A stretch of 64,000 bases of DNA from Novosphingobium mangrovisedimenti (GCF_025153475.1 NZ_JANZXA010000014.1:62001-126000), one strand, 5' to 3'; positions 43,099-51,966 are shown, counted from the first letter of the stretch. The notes: generated by a model from the sequence alone, not told the origin. Numbers and translations are program-made.

Positions 43099-44090
43099 AG
43101 GCCGCGGTTCCGGCGGTCGATCCCGCCGGCTGGGCATATCCGCAACCCTTCGGCTGGCGCAGCCTGTTCGTGGTGATCGCGGCCTTTGCGGTGCTCTTCT
43201 ACACGGGCGGACGCGTGGAAGCAGGGCGGATGCTTTCGCTGACCGGCGCCGCGCTGATGGGCGACAAGGCGGCGGAAGGCGGGCAGGGGAATGTTCTGGC
43301 GCGGCTGTTCCCCCTGCAGGTCTCCGAACGGCAGGACATTGCGCGCATCGCGAACTTCGATCCCGCGTACCTGCCGCTCTTCGCCCATCTGGAAGAGGTC
43401 CGGACCAGCGAGCAGGCTCTTGATCCCGAGACGCTGGAGATGAAGACGCGGACGGTGACCCGGACATATCTGGTCAAGCCGTTCGGCTATCTGCGTCACG
43501 TGGCCATCAAGGTTCTGGAAACGCTCGAGATTGCCCTTTGGGGCACGGTCATCGGCGTGCTTGTCGGCCTGCCGCTCGCCCTTCTGGGCGCGAGCAACGT
43601 CACGCCTTACGGTGGTGTGCGTTTCCTGGCCCGTTCGGTCGTCAGCTTTCTGCGCGCCATGCCCGAACTGATCAGCGCGCTCTTCCTGGTGATCGCCTAT
43701 GGCTTCGGCCCGATCGCCGGCTTCATGGCGCTGGGCCTGCATGCCGCAGGCGTGCTCGGCAAGTTCTACGCGGACGACATGGAGAATGCCGACCGCCGGC
43801 CGCAGGAGGCGCTGGCGGCGATCGGGGCGGGGCGCATCGCCATCTGGCGTCTGGCGATCGTGCCGCAGGTCATGCCGCAATACATCGGCGCGACGCTCTA
43901 TGTCCTCGATCGCAACGTGCGCATGGCGACCGTCATCGGCCTCGTCGGGGCCGGGGGCATCGGCCAGGAACTGAAGGGCCGCTACGACATGTACGAATAC
44001 GGGCATGTCGGCACGATCCTGATCGCCATTTTCCTGGTCGTCCTCGCTCTCGACCAGATTTCCGCCCACTTGCGACGGCGCTTTCTCTGA
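43095..44090 (+). CDS. phnE: PhnE-type ABC transporter permease
   Basis: 331 residues from ATG 43095 (GGAGG upstream; ATGA overlap with phnC). It starts with a hydrophobic segment (LFVVIAAFAVLFYTGG), then an extra periplasmic loop of about 100 residues, then the permease core with TVIGVLVGLPLALLGASNVTP and the EAA loop EALAAIGAGRIAIWRLAIVPQVMPQYIGATLYVLDRNVR, and a last helix. The N-terminal extension is longer than in E. coli PhnE. It completes the PhnD-C-E importer. Confidence 0.9.
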   Translation: MKAAVPAVDPAGWAYPQPFGWRSLFVVIAAFAVLFYTGGRVEAGRMLSLTGAALMGDKAAEGGQGNVLARLFPLQVSERQDIARIANFDPAYLPLFAHLEEVRTSEQALDPETLEMKTRTVTRTYLVKPFGYLRHVAIKVLETLEIALWGTVIGVLVGLPLALLGASNVTPYGGVRFLARSVVSFLRAMPELISALFLVIAYGFGPIAGFMALGLHAAGVLGKFYADDMENADRRPQEALAAIGAGRIAIWRLAIVPQVMPQYIGATLYVLDRNVRMATVIGLVGAGGIGQELKGRYDMYEYGHVGTILIAIFLVVLALDQISAHLRRRFL

Positions 44091-44122
44091 CACGCAGCAT
44101 CCCATCCCGCAGGAGTTGATCC

Positions 44123-46228
44123 ATGGTGACGAACAACAGGCGTGAGTTTCTCAAGGCCGTCGGCGCGCTCGGCACGGCGGCTTCCGTCCCCGCCAGCATC
44201 GACCGTGCGCTTGCCCTGCCGGCCCGCCGCGTCACCGGCACGCTCCAGGACGTGAAGCACATCGTCATCCTGATGCAGGAGAACCGCTCCTTCGATCACT
44301 ACTTCGGGACGATGAAGGGCGTTCGCGGCTTTGGCGACCGGCACACGGTGCCACTGCCGGAAGGGCGCTCGGTGTGGGAGCAGTTCAATGGCGCCCGCGT
44401 GCTGCCGCCCTTCCATCTCGATACCGAGGCGACCAACGCCATGAAGATCCCCGGCACGCCGCACTCCTTCGCCGACGCGCAGGCGGCCTGGAACCAGGGC
44501 AGCTTCGGGCTCTGGCCGAAGTTCAAGACCGACTATTCGATGGGCTACTTCAAGCGCGAGGACATTCCCTTCCAGTTCGCGCTGGCCGAGGCCTTCACCA
44601 TCTGCGACGCCTATCACTGCTCGGTCACCTCGGGCACGGACCCGAACCGCATTGTCTTCTGGTCTGGTTCCAGCTTCGATCCGCAGGAACGCGTGCGCGG
44701 CGTCAACTGCCGCGATGACAAGTCGGAACCCAACAACCTGCGCTGCTGGATCAAGGGTGCTTTGCCCGAACCGGGCTATACCTATGCCGGCAACGCGCTG
44801 GAATGGCCTTCCATCCCCGAGGTTCTGGAACAACAGGGCATCGACTGGCGCATCTATCAGGACCCCAACGACAACTGGACCGGCGCGATGCACGGGGGCC
44901 TTGCCTTCAAGGGCTTCCGCACCTGCAAGCCGGGCGAAGGCCTGTACGAGCGGGGCATGCGGCACTGGTCGCTCGAGCGGCTGGAGCAGGACGTGAGGGA
45001 TGGCACGCTGCCGGCGGTCTCCTGGGTCCTTCCGCCCCGCGAATGGTCGGAGCATCCTTCGGCCTCGACCCCGATCGAAGGGGCCGAGTTCACGGCGCGC
45101 GTCCTCGATGCACTCACCGCCAATCCGGATGTCTGGGGCAGCACCGTCTTCTTCCAGACCTTCGATGAAAACGACGGGCTTTTCGACCATGTGCCGCCGC
45201 CCGCGCCGCCGTCCTTCAACAAGGATGGCACACTGGCCGGCAAGGCGACCTTCAGTCTCGATGGCGAATACTTCGACGATCACGAGGACAGGTACACCTC
45301 GCGCGACGACAACGTCACCGGCACCACGCGTCCCTGGGGGCTGGGGCCGCGTGTGCCGATGTACGTGGTCTCGCCGTGGAGCAAGGGTGGCTGGGTCAAT
45401 TCCGAAACCTTCGATCACACCTCGGTCGGTCGGTTCCTGGAAAAGCGGTTCGGCATCACCATTCCCGCGATCAGCCCCTGGCATCGCGCGATGTGCGGCG
45501 ATCTTACCTCGTGTTTCGATTTCAGCCTGGAAGGGGACCGGGCCTTTCCGCGCATGCCGGACACCAGGGGTTCGAAAGAGACCCTGCAGCGCCATTTGCA
45601 GCGCCCGAAGATCCTGCCTCCGCGTGCCGCCGAGCACTTGTTACAGGAGCAGGGGCTGCGTCGCTCGCGCGCCTTGCCCTACGTGCTGCACGTCGATGCG
45701 GAAACGACGGCGGACACTGGCGCGATCACGCTTCGCTTCGTCAACGAAGGCAGCGCCGGCGCCGTATTCCACGTCTACGACAGGCATCATCTCGACCGGT
45801 TGCCGAGGCGCTATTGCACGGAAGCGGGCAAGACGCTGGAGGATACCTGGATGAGCGAGGGGGAGGAAGGTTTCGATCTCCTCGTCCTCGGGCCCAACGG
45901 TTTCATGCGTTCCTTCGCCATGGGAAGTGGTGCCGGCACGCCGAAGATGGTCGTGCGCCACGATCCGAAGGGCAAGGCTCTGTTGCTGGTCGTCGAGAAT
46001 CCCGGAACCCGTTCGATCGCCCTGACAATCGGCCGCGACCAGTATGGCGCGAACGAGGCGCGCACGATCAACATTGCTGCGGGAGCATGGCAACATCTGC
46101 GCTGGCCGGTCGAAAAGACCGAACGCTGGTATGACTTTGTCGTCGATGCTCCCGGCTATTCCACGCGGCTGGCGGGCCGTATCGAGGATGGCAGCCATGG
46201 GGTGAGCGATCCGCTCCTGTTCAGCTGA
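44123..46228 (+). CDS. Phosphocholine-type phospholipase C (Tat-exported, bacterial PLC family)
   Basis: 701 residues with a Tat-like signal (NNRREFLKAVGALGTAASVPAS). The phosphoesterase domain begins HIVILMQENRSFDHYFGTMKGVRGF, with the metal-binding Glu/Asn, and has SVTSGTDPNR (nucleophile Thr region) and FQTFDENDGLFDHVPPPAPP. Two C-terminal beta-sandwich repeats (DUF756) cover about 500-700 (for example SAGAVFHVYDRHHLD and YDFVVDAPGYSTRLAGRIEDG). Relatives cleave phosphatidylcholine or sphingomyelin to phosphocholine plus diacylglycerol or ceramide. It is 33 bases after phnE, so it is probably co-transcribed, providing organophosphate for the importer. Confidence 0.92.
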   Translation: MVTNNRREFLKAVGALGTAASVPASIDRALALPARRVTGTLQDVKHIVILMQENRSFDHYFGTMKGVRGFGDRHTVPLPEGRSVWEQFNGARVLPPFHLDTEATNAMKIPGTPHSFADAQAAWNQGSFGLWPKFKTDYSMGYFKREDIPFQFALAEAFTICDAYHCSVTSGTDPNRIVFWSGSSFDPQERVRGVNCRDDKSEPNNLRCWIKGALPEPGYTYAGNALEWPSIPEVLEQQGIDWRIYQDPNDNWTGAMHGGLAFKGFRTCKPGEGLYERGMRHWSLERLEQDVRDGTLPAVSWVLPPREWSEHPSASTPIEGAEFTARVLDALTANPDVWGSTVFFQTFDENDGLFDHVPPPAPPSFNKDGTLAGKATFSLDGEYFDDHEDRYTSRDDNVTGTTRPWGLGPRVPMYVVSPWSKGGWVNSETFDHTSVGRFLEKRFGITIPAISPWHRAMCGDLTSCFDFSLEGDRAFPRMPDTRGSKETLQRHLQRPKILPPRAAEHLLQEQGLRRSRALPYVLHVDAETTADTGAITLRFVNEGSAGAVFHVYDRHHLDRLPRRYCTEAGKTLEDTWMSEGEEGFDLLVLGPNGFMRSFAMGSGAGTPKMVVRHDPKGKALLLVVENPGTRSIALTIGRDQYGANEARTINIAAGAWQHLRWPVEKTERWYDFVVDAPGYSTRLAGRIEDGSHGVSDPLLFS

Positions 46229-46270
46229 TGCCCCCTGGCGTGGCGGCGGTAACCATCGAGATGAAATCCG

Positions 46271-46292
46271 GAAACATTTCGTAACCGTTTCG
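46271..46292 (+). promoter_or_regulatory. Direct-repeat response-regulator-like site before the small-protein operon
   Basis: GAAACATTTCGT (46271-46282... core ACATTTCGTAAC) with TTTCG repeated at 46277-46281 and 46288-46292, 11 bases apart, the spacing usual for OmpR/PhoB-family sites. The same 12 bases recur at 51949-51960. Confidence 0.45.
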
Positions 46293-46354
46293 AACAAAGC
46301 GCGAAATGGAGGTCCCCTTATCTAGCGGCAACACATCCGCAGATGGAGACTGAC

Positions 46355-46648
46355 ATGATTTCCGCTTTCCTTCTGGCTGTCGCAGGCCTTTCCGTTCCCG
46401 CCGCCACGCCTGCCGCCATCCCTGTCGCCGCATACGGCGCCAATACGGTGAAGCACCTCAAGGGCCATCCCCCGCTTCCGGCCCGCGCCGAAGGCAGCAA
46501 GTCGGTGAACCTGCCGGCCGCTTGCCATCCCGATCCCACGAAGAGCCGGGTTTGCCGTCATCATCTGGTCCAGGCCGAGCAGCAGCGCCGTGAAACGCGG
46601 GCGCTCGCCGACGCCAGCGACATGACCGGAGGAGAGGCCGCGCAGTGA
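46355..46648 (+). CDS. Small exported hypothetical protein
   Basis: 97 residues from ATG 46355 (ATG 46343 is a possible earlier start; GGAG at 46345-46348 favours the later). A signal-like N-terminus MISAFLLAVAGLSVPAATPAAIP is followed by a short charged region with two cysteines (PAACHPDPTKSRVCRHHLVQAEQQRRE). No family recognised. The stop overlaps the next gene (GTGA), so they form a two-gene operon. It lies just upstream of a two-component system and after a candidate response-regulator site. Confidence 0.65.
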   Translation: MISAFLLAVAGLSVPAATPAAIPVAAYGANTVKHLKGHPPLPARAEGSKSVNLPAACHPDPTKSRVCRHHLVQAEQQRRETRALADASDMTGGEAAQ

Positions 46649-47271
46649 TCGCCCTTCGGGCGATCCTGGCGGCAGGTCTTGCACTGGGCGGGGCCGGCTC
46701 GGCGGCTGCATACGACGAGCTGCCCCGTGGGCTTGCAAGGCTTACCCCGGCAGAAGTCGTCCAGCGCATCCGCGTCGAGGACGAAGCGCTAGAGCCGCAT
46801 ATCGTGGTTTCGACCGAGAAGGCCTGGGATCGTGGCCGAGGCATCGAAGGGGCGCATGCCCGCGATGTCCACTTGCGCGCGCTGGTCGATCGCAAGAGCG
46901 GCGCGGTGCGCTGGCAGGTCTGGCACGAGCTGGTCGTCCCCGATCGTCGACCCGACATGGTCGGCGTCAGTTACCATGCGGGCGGCCGTCTCGAACAGGC
47001 GGACATCCTTGTCGCCGAGCACTGGCTGGACGATTGCCCCGGCACGGACGAGCCTGTCGTGTCCTGCAACAGGTACGCCCGCTTCGTCTTCGAGGTGCCC
47101 GATCACGTGGTGGAAGAAATCGCCGGTGCCTATCGTCCTGAAAGTCGCGATCCGTGGCGGTTGCGCTTCAAGGACGAAAACGGCGGCTCGATCACCGGCG
47201 GCCTGGCTCCGGCCGAGGCGGCAGGGCTCATCGAGGTCGTCGATCGGGTGCGTGGCCGAGACAAGGGCTGA
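46645..47271 (+). CDS. Exported hypothetical protein
   Basis: 208 residues starting at GTG 46645, overlapping the preceding stop. The signal peptide is MIALRAILAAGLALGGAGSAAAYDE. The mature part has no recognised domain: alternating charged and hydrophobic stretches (IVVSTEKAWDRGRGI, DRKSGAVRWQVWHELVV), a Cys pair (DDCPGTDEPVVSC), and FVFEVPDHVVEEIAGAYRPES. It looks like a soluble beta-rich periplasmic protein. Its position directly before an OmpR-type regulator gene suggests a link with envelope stress sensing. I do not name a function. Confidence 0.72.
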   Translation: MIALRAILAAGLALGGAGSAAAYDELPRGLARLTPAEVVQRIRVEDEALEPHIVVSTEKAWDRGRGIEGAHARDVHLRALVDRKSGAVRWQVWHELVVPDRRPDMVGVSYHAGGRLEQADILVAEHWLDDCPGTDEPVVSCNRYARFVFEVPDHVVEEIAGAYRPESRDPWRLRFKDENGGSITGGLAPAEAAGLIEVVDRVRGRDKG

Positions 47272-47314
47272 GCCAGCCAGGCGGCTGGCTATGGATAACC
47301 CCTTAATTTGCGAC

Positions 47315-47339
47315 GGGCGCGGTTTGCCTGACCGCGCCC
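47315..47339 (+). terminator. Possible terminator hairpin before the two-component genes
   Basis: A perfect 9-base stem (GGGCGCGGT 47315-47323 / ACCGCGCCC 47331-47339) with a 7-base loop, but no T-tract follows, so termination would be weak. It could equally be an mRNA leader structure of the regulator gene. Confidence 0.4.
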
Positions 47340-47374
47340 CCGCACCTATATGAAAGCGAAGTAGTCCACAGACG

Positions 47375-48148
47375 ATGCCGATCGCCCCGAACCTCCGCGT
47401 CCCCCATGACACCATGACACCGCCACCCACTATCCTGCTGGTCGAGGACGACGGTGCATTGAGAACGCTGACGGCGCGCGCCCTGCGCCAAAGCGGTTTC
47501 AATGTGCTGACTGCCGCGACGGGTGCGGAAATGTGGATCACGCTGCGGGAAACCACCGTCCAGCTTGTCGTGCTCGACATCATGTTGCCCGGCACCAGCG
47601 GTTTCGACCTGTTCCGCCGGCTGCGACGCGAAAGCGACGTGCCGATCATTTTCGTGAGTGCTCGCGGAAGCGAAGAGGATCGCGTGCTCGGGCTGGAACT
47701 GGGCGCTGACGATTATCTTGCCAAGCCGTTCAGCACGCGTGAACTGGCCGCACGGGTCAGCGCGGTTCTGCGGCGCGGTGGCGGGTACGGATACGAAAAT
47801 GTCTCCGACGGCGCGGCCGATGGACGGGCTCCGGACGTCATCCGCTTCGACGGCTGGCAGGTTTCGCTGGCCCGGCGCGAGCTGCGTTCCCCCAGCGGCG
47901 CGATCGTCGACCTGACAGGCGCGGAGTTCGACCTGCTTTCGACCTTCCTCGGCTACCCGCAGCGGGTGCTGGGGCGTGAGCGGCTGATGGAATTGTCCCG
48001 TTCGCGTGTCGGGGACAGTTCCGACCGGAGCATCGACGTGCTGGTTAGCCGCCTTCGCCGCAAGCTGCAGGCCGAAGGATCGCCGAGTCCGATCGTTACC
48101 GTGCGAGGCGTAGGCTACATGTTCAAGGCGGAAGTGGCCCGCGCCTGA
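47375..48148 (+). CDS. OmpR/PhoB-family response regulator
   Basis: 257 residues from ATG 47375 (an ATG at 47414 would start immediately before the domain). The receiver domain has TILLVEDDGALR, phosphoacceptor D68 in LVVLDIMLPG, IIFVSARG, and GADDYLAKPF. The winged-helix output has SGAIVDLTGAEFDLLSTFL ... RERLMELSRSR ... RSIDVLVSRLRRKL and TVRGVGYMF. The kinase gene starts on its last base (1-base overlap). It probably binds direct repeats such as those near 46271 and 51949. Confidence 0.93.
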   Translation: MPIAPNLRVPHDTMTPPPTILLVEDDGALRTLTARALRQSGFNVLTAATGAEMWITLRETTVQLVVLDIMLPGTSGFDLFRRLRRESDVPIIFVSARGSEEDRVLGLELGADDYLAKPFSTRELAARVSAVLRRGGGYGYENVSDGAADGRAPDVIRFDGWQVSLARRELRSPSGAIVDLTGAEFDLLSTFLGYPQRVLGRERLMELSRSRVGDSSDRSIDVLVSRLRRKLQAEGSPSPIVTVRGVGYMFKAEVARA

Positions 48149-49473
48149 TGGCCGGCAGGATGATGGCCTTGTTTCGGCGCCTGGGATTGCCAGAGCGGCT
48201 GCTGGGCATCCTCCTGCTTGTCATCATCGTCGATTTCGTTGCCAATTCCGTCCTGTTCGATCGGGCCAATTCGTTCGAATTGCGGCGCGATGATGCCGAA
48301 CGCATTGCCGAAAACCTGGTGCTGGCAACCCGCACGCTCGAACGGGCCGCGCCCGATGCCCGCGAGGTTCTCGCGCAGACATTGAGCACGAGTCGCTTTT
48401 CCCTGGACTGGATGGCGCCCGGGGATCGCCCGCGGGGATCGCTCGGCCTTGCCAACTTGCGGGCGCAGGTTGTCGAAATCGAACCCGAACTGGCCTATGC
48501 CGATCTCGAGCTGCATCTCGAAAACGTGCCCGGGAAAGGAAACATCGGCGGATCGCTCCAGCTTTCCGACCGCAGCCTCCTGCGTTTCAACACGCATGCG
48601 CATGCCGCGTGGAAGCTGACGGTAGGGCGTGTCGTCAGCATGCTCCTGCCCACGCTGCTGCTGATTGTTCTGGCCTGGATCCTGCTGCGTGCGACTCTCC
48701 GGCCCTTGCGTAACCTGATCGGTGCGACGCGTCATCTGGGATCGGGGCTGCCGCAGCCCGTTCCCGAGCGCGGCCCGGACGAACTTCGCAGCCTGATCCG
48801 CGCGCTCAACGAAATGCAGGAACGCATCCACCAGTCGCTGGCGGATCGGACGCAGACCATGCTGGCGATCGGCCATGACCTCAAGACGCCGCTTTCGCGC
48901 ATGCAGCTTCGTCTCGACGACAGCGCCGTCGATTCCGAAGTGCGGGAAGGGCTGACTCACGACATCGACGAGATGCGCATGCTTCTCGAATCGTTGCAGG
49001 CCTACGTGGACAGCGACGGGCGCAACATTCCGCCCGAGTTGATCGACATTGCCGTCATGGCCGAAACGCTGGTTGATACGGCCACCGATCATGGCGCCGA
49101 TGCAACGTATTCGGGCGCATCCAGCCTTGAAGTCCGCGTCCGGCCGGTTGCGATCCGGCGCGCACTTTCGAACCTTCTGGAAAACGCGATCCACTATGGC
49201 GGCAATGCAAGGGTTCACGTGAAGCGGGATGGCGGCGCTGCGGAAATCGTCGTCGAAGACGATGGTCCCGGCATCCCCGAAGACCGCATAGCCGACGCGC
49301 TGCAGCCTTTCGTCCGGCTCGACACGGCGCGCACCCGCGACACGGCGGGCATGGGGCTGGGCTTGCCGATCGTGCGCAAGGCCGTGCGCATGGAAGGCGG
49401 GACCCTGGACTTGCGCAACCGGCCGGAGGGTGGCCTTCGTGCGACCATCCGTTTGCCGCTGGCGAAGGATTAG
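48148..49473 (+). CDS. Sensor histidine kinase
   Basis: 441 residues. The first helix is LLGILLLVIIVDFVANSVLF and the second near residue 160 is MLLPTLLLIVLAWILL, with a periplasmic domain of about 120 residues between them. A HAMP region (LRPLRNLIGATRHLGSGLPQPVPERGPDELRSLIRALNEMQERI) is followed by the phosphoacceptor His in AIGHDLKTPLSRMQ, N-box LSNLLENAIHYGG, and G-boxes VVEDDGPGIPED and GMGLGLPIVRK. It phosphorylates the preceding regulator. Signal unknown. Confidence 0.93.
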   Translation: MAGRMMALFRRLGLPERLLGILLLVIIVDFVANSVLFDRANSFELRRDDAERIAENLVLATRTLERAAPDAREVLAQTLSTSRFSLDWMAPGDRPRGSLGLANLRAQVVEIEPELAYADLELHLENVPGKGNIGGSLQLSDRSLLRFNTHAHAAWKLTVGRVVSMLLPTLLLIVLAWILLRATLRPLRNLIGATRHLGSGLPQPVPERGPDELRSLIRALNEMQERIHQSLADRTQTMLAIGHDLKTPLSRMQLRLDDSAVDSEVREGLTHDIDEMRMLLESLQAYVDSDGRNIPPELIDIAVMAETLVDTATDHGADATYSGASSLEVRVRPVAIRRALSNLLENAIHYGGNARVHVKRDGGAAEIVVEDDGPGIPEDRIADALQPFVRLDTARTRDTAGMGLGLPIVRKAVRMEGGTLDLRNRPEGGLRATIRLPLAKD

Positions 49474-49490
49474 CAGGACGCTGCGTCGCA

Positions 49491-49520
49491 GCAAAACTTC
49501 GTAACACTCGCGAAGAACAC
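49491..49520 (+). promoter_or_regulatory. ACTTCGTAAC site before the carbonic anhydrase operon
   Basis: AAAACTTCGTAACACTCGCGAAGAAC resembles the 46271 element (CTTCGTAAC vs TTTCGTAAC) and also forms an inverted repeat CTTCG...CGAAG (49498-49502 / 49510-49514). It lies about 90 bases before the start of the carbonic anhydrase gene, directly after the kinase gene. Confidence 0.35.
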
Positions 49521-49595
49521 AGGAAAATAGTGCGCCCTAACTCCTGAACAACGCTGGCGGCATCGTGCGGCCGGCACGCAACGTTCAAGAGAAAG

Positions 49596-50294
49596 GTGAC
49601 CGACGTGAACGAATTGATCGGCCGCGTTTTCCATTTCGAGAAATCGATCTTCCCCGCCCATGGCGAACTGTTCGGCAAGCTGACCACCCATGGTCAGGAG
49701 CCCAAGGCTCTCATGATCTCGTGCGCGGATTCGCGCATCGTGCCGGAACAGATCATGCAGGCGCAGCCCGGCGACCTGTTCGTGTGTCGCAATGCGGGCA
49801 ACATCGTTCCGCCCTATTCCACGCTGAACGGCGGTGTGACCTCTACCGTCGAATATGCCGTCGCAGTGCTCGGCGTGCGCGACATCATCGTGTGCGGCCA
49901 TTCGGACTGCGGCGCGATGAAGGCGCTCAGCGATCCGACCGGGCTCGAGGCCATGCCCAACGTTGCCGCGTGGCTGCGTCATGGCGCGGCGGCCGAGCAC
50001 ATCGTGAGTACTTGCCACGGCGAGCTCGACGGCAAGGAACGCGTCCGCGCGATCAGCCTCGAAAACATCGTTGCCCAGATCGGTCATCTGCGTACGCATC
50101 CCGCGGTGGCTGCCGCGATCGCGCGTGGCGCGATGACGCTGCACGGCTGGTTCGTCGACATCCACGCCGGCCAGGTGCTGGGCCTCGACGGGGATTCCGG
50201 CGAGTTCGTGCCGCTGCGCGAGGATCGCGACCTGCCGGTTGCGCTGGCGGCCCGCACCCGTATCGCCACCGAGTTCGCGGAGGCCGCCGAATGA
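49596..50294 (+). CDS. Beta-class carbonic anhydrase
   Basis: 232 residues starting at GTG 49596 (GTG 49605 is an alternative). The zinc ligands are C43 (ISCADSR), H102 and C105 (VCGHSDCGAM), and the Asp45/Arg47 dyad is present. RNAGNIVPPY and STVEYAVAVLGV are family-typical. It interconverts CO2 and bicarbonate in the cytosol. The stop overlaps the SulP transporter start (ATGA), so carbonic anhydrase and transporter are co-translated, pointing to bicarbonate handling. Confidence 0.95.
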   Translation: MTDVNELIGRVFHFEKSIFPAHGELFGKLTTHGQEPKALMISCADSRIVPEQIMQAQPGDLFVCRNAGNIVPPYSTLNGGVTSTVEYAVAVLGVRDIIVCGHSDCGAMKALSDPTGLEAMPNVAAWLRHGAAAEHIVSTCHGELDGKERVRAISLENIVAQIGHLRTHPAVAAAIARGAMTLHGWFVDIHAGQVLGLDGDSGEFVPLREDRDLPVALAARTRIATEFAEAAE

Positions 50295-51832
50295 GCGCGA
50301 CCCTCGCGGCTACGGGCGAGGGGCGCAGTGGTCTCTTCGCCCATTTCGGACGGGATTTCACTGCGTCCATCGTTGTCTTCCTGGTCGCGATGCCGCTGTG
50401 CATGGGCATCGCGATCGCCTCAGGCGTGCCGCCGGAAAAGGGGCTCGTTACCGGCATTATCGGCGGTCTCGTCGTCGGCCTGATCGCCGGCTCGCCGCTG
50501 CAGGTCAGCGGCCCCGCCGCAGGCCTTGCGGTCATCGTCTTCGAGTTCGTGCGCGAGAACGGGCTCGAGGCGCTCGGCCCGGTGCTGCTGCTGGCCGGTG
50601 TGCTGCAGGTGGTCGCCGGCGCCCTGAAGCTCGGCGGCCTGTTCCGCGCGATCAGCCCGGCCGTCGTGCACGGCATGCTCGCCGGCATCGGCGCGCTGAT
50701 CGTGATCGGTCAGTTCCACATCCTGTTCGACGAAAAGCCGATGTCCAGCGGTCTCGAGAACATGGCCATGATGCCCGCGCGCGTTCTCGGCCTCGATTTC
50801 AGCGATGTTGCCGCGACCGAACTCGCGCTGGCGCTTGGCCTGCTCACCATCGGCGTGATGATCGGCTGGGAAAAGCTGCGTCCCAAGTCGATGGGGCTCG
50901 TTCCCGGTGCACTGCTCGGCGTGATGGCCGCAACTGCGGTGGCGTGGGGCATGAACCTCGACGTTGCGCGCATCCAGGTGCCCGAATCGATCGGTGCGGC
51001 CTTCGCGCTGCCGACTTCGATGGAATGGTTCGCCCCGCTCGCCAGCCCGACGCTGATCGTGGCAGCGCTTGCCATCGCCTTCATCGCCAGTGCCGAGACG
51101 CTGCTTTCGGCCGCCGCAGTCGATCGCATGCATGATGGCGTGCGCACCAAGTACGACAAGGAACTGAGTGCGCAGGGCATCGGCAACCTGCTGTGCGGCC
51201 TCGTCGGCGCGCTGCCGATGACCGGGGTGATCGTGCGCAGCTCGGCCAACGTGCAGGCGGGGGCCAGGACCCGGCTTTCGGCGATGCTGCATGGCGTCTG
51301 GATCCTGGGCTTCGTGGCTGTCCTTCCCTGGCTGCTCGCCGAAGTGCCGATGGCGGCGCTGGGCGGCGTGCTGGTGGTGACCGGCTGGAAGCTGGTGAGC
51401 GTCAAGCACGTGCAGCACCTTTTCAAGGCGCACGGCCTGCTGCCGGCCACGGTATGGGCGGTGACCTTCGTGCTGGTGGTCACGACCGACCTGCTGACCG
51501 GCGTTCTCGTCGGCCTCGCGCTGACGGCGGTTGAGCTGCTGCCTCACCTCAAGGACCTTCGTCTCAAGGTGCATGAGCACGATGGCGAGGAGGAAACCCG
51601 CCTCGAGCTGGACGGTGCCGCGACCTTCGTGGGGCTTACCAGGCTTAATGCGGTCTTGGAGCGTCAGCCGGCCGGCCGGGCGGTCCACCTCGATCTCGGC
51701 AAGGTGAAGGCCATGGATCACACCACGGCCGAAACCCTGAGCGAATGGATCCTGCGCCGTCGTCAGAGCGGTCACGAGGACAGGATCACCGGAAAGGAAT
51801 CCATCCTGCGCCCGCTTCCGCTCGGCCACTGA
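50291..51832 (+). CDS. SulP-family anion transporter (probable bicarbonate transporter) with STAS-like end
   Basis: 513 residues from ATG 50291. SulP membrane domain with about 10-14 helices: TASIVVFLVAMPLCMGIAIASGVPPEKGLVTGIIGG, GSPLQVSGPAAGLAVIV, and SAAAVDRMHDGVRTKYDKELSAQGIGNLLCGLVGALPMTGVIVRSSANV (signature region). A degenerate STAS-like C-terminus covers about 430-510 (AVHLDLGKVKAMDHTTAETLSEW). Coupling to a carbonic anhydrase gene is seen in the BicA/DAUER-like bicarbonate systems of bacteria, so bicarbonate is the likely cargo. Ends in a strong terminator. Confidence 0.92.
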   Translation: MSATLAATGEGRSGLFAHFGRDFTASIVVFLVAMPLCMGIAIASGVPPEKGLVTGIIGGLVVGLIAGSPLQVSGPAAGLAVIVFEFVRENGLEALGPVLLLAGVLQVVAGALKLGGLFRAISPAVVHGMLAGIGALIVIGQFHILFDEKPMSSGLENMAMMPARVLGLDFSDVAATELALALGLLTIGVMIGWEKLRPKSMGLVPGALLGVMAATAVAWGMNLDVARIQVPESIGAAFALPTSMEWFAPLASPTLIVAALAIAFIASAETLLSAAAVDRMHDGVRTKYDKELSAQGIGNLLCGLVGALPMTGVIVRSSANVQAGARTRLSAMLHGVWILGFVAVLPWLLAEVPMAALGGVLVVTGWKLVSVKHVQHLFKAHGLLPATVWAVTFVLVVTTDLLTGVLVGLALTAVELLPHLKDLRLKVHEHDGEEETRLELDGAATFVGLTRLNAVLERQPAGRAVHLDLGKVKAMDHTTAETLSEWILRRRQSGHEDRITGKESILRPLPLGH

Positions 51833-51883
51833 GGCAACATTCATCTGGTGGCCGGACACCCTTACGTTCGGCCCCCCAACCTT

Positions 51884-51924
51884 CCGGGCGGGCGCGCGAC
51901 AGCGGCCCGCCCGGCTTTCTTTTC
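51884..51924 (+). terminator. Strong terminator after the SulP gene
   Basis: A perfect 10-base GC stem (CCGGGCGGGC 51884-51893 / GCCCGCCCGG 51905-51914), 11-base loop, then CTTTCTTTTC. Confidence 0.9.
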
Positions 51925-51948
51925 GACTGATCGCCCGAGCGCGTCACA

Positions 51949-51966
51949 GAAACATTTCGTCACACG
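51949..51966 (+). promoter_or_regulatory. GAAACATTTCGTCAC site before the porin gene
   Basis: GAAACATTTCGT (51949-51960) is identical to 46271-46282 and lies about 140 bases before the TorF porin start. Its position between a terminator and the porin gene fits a response regulator operator. Confidence 0.42.
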
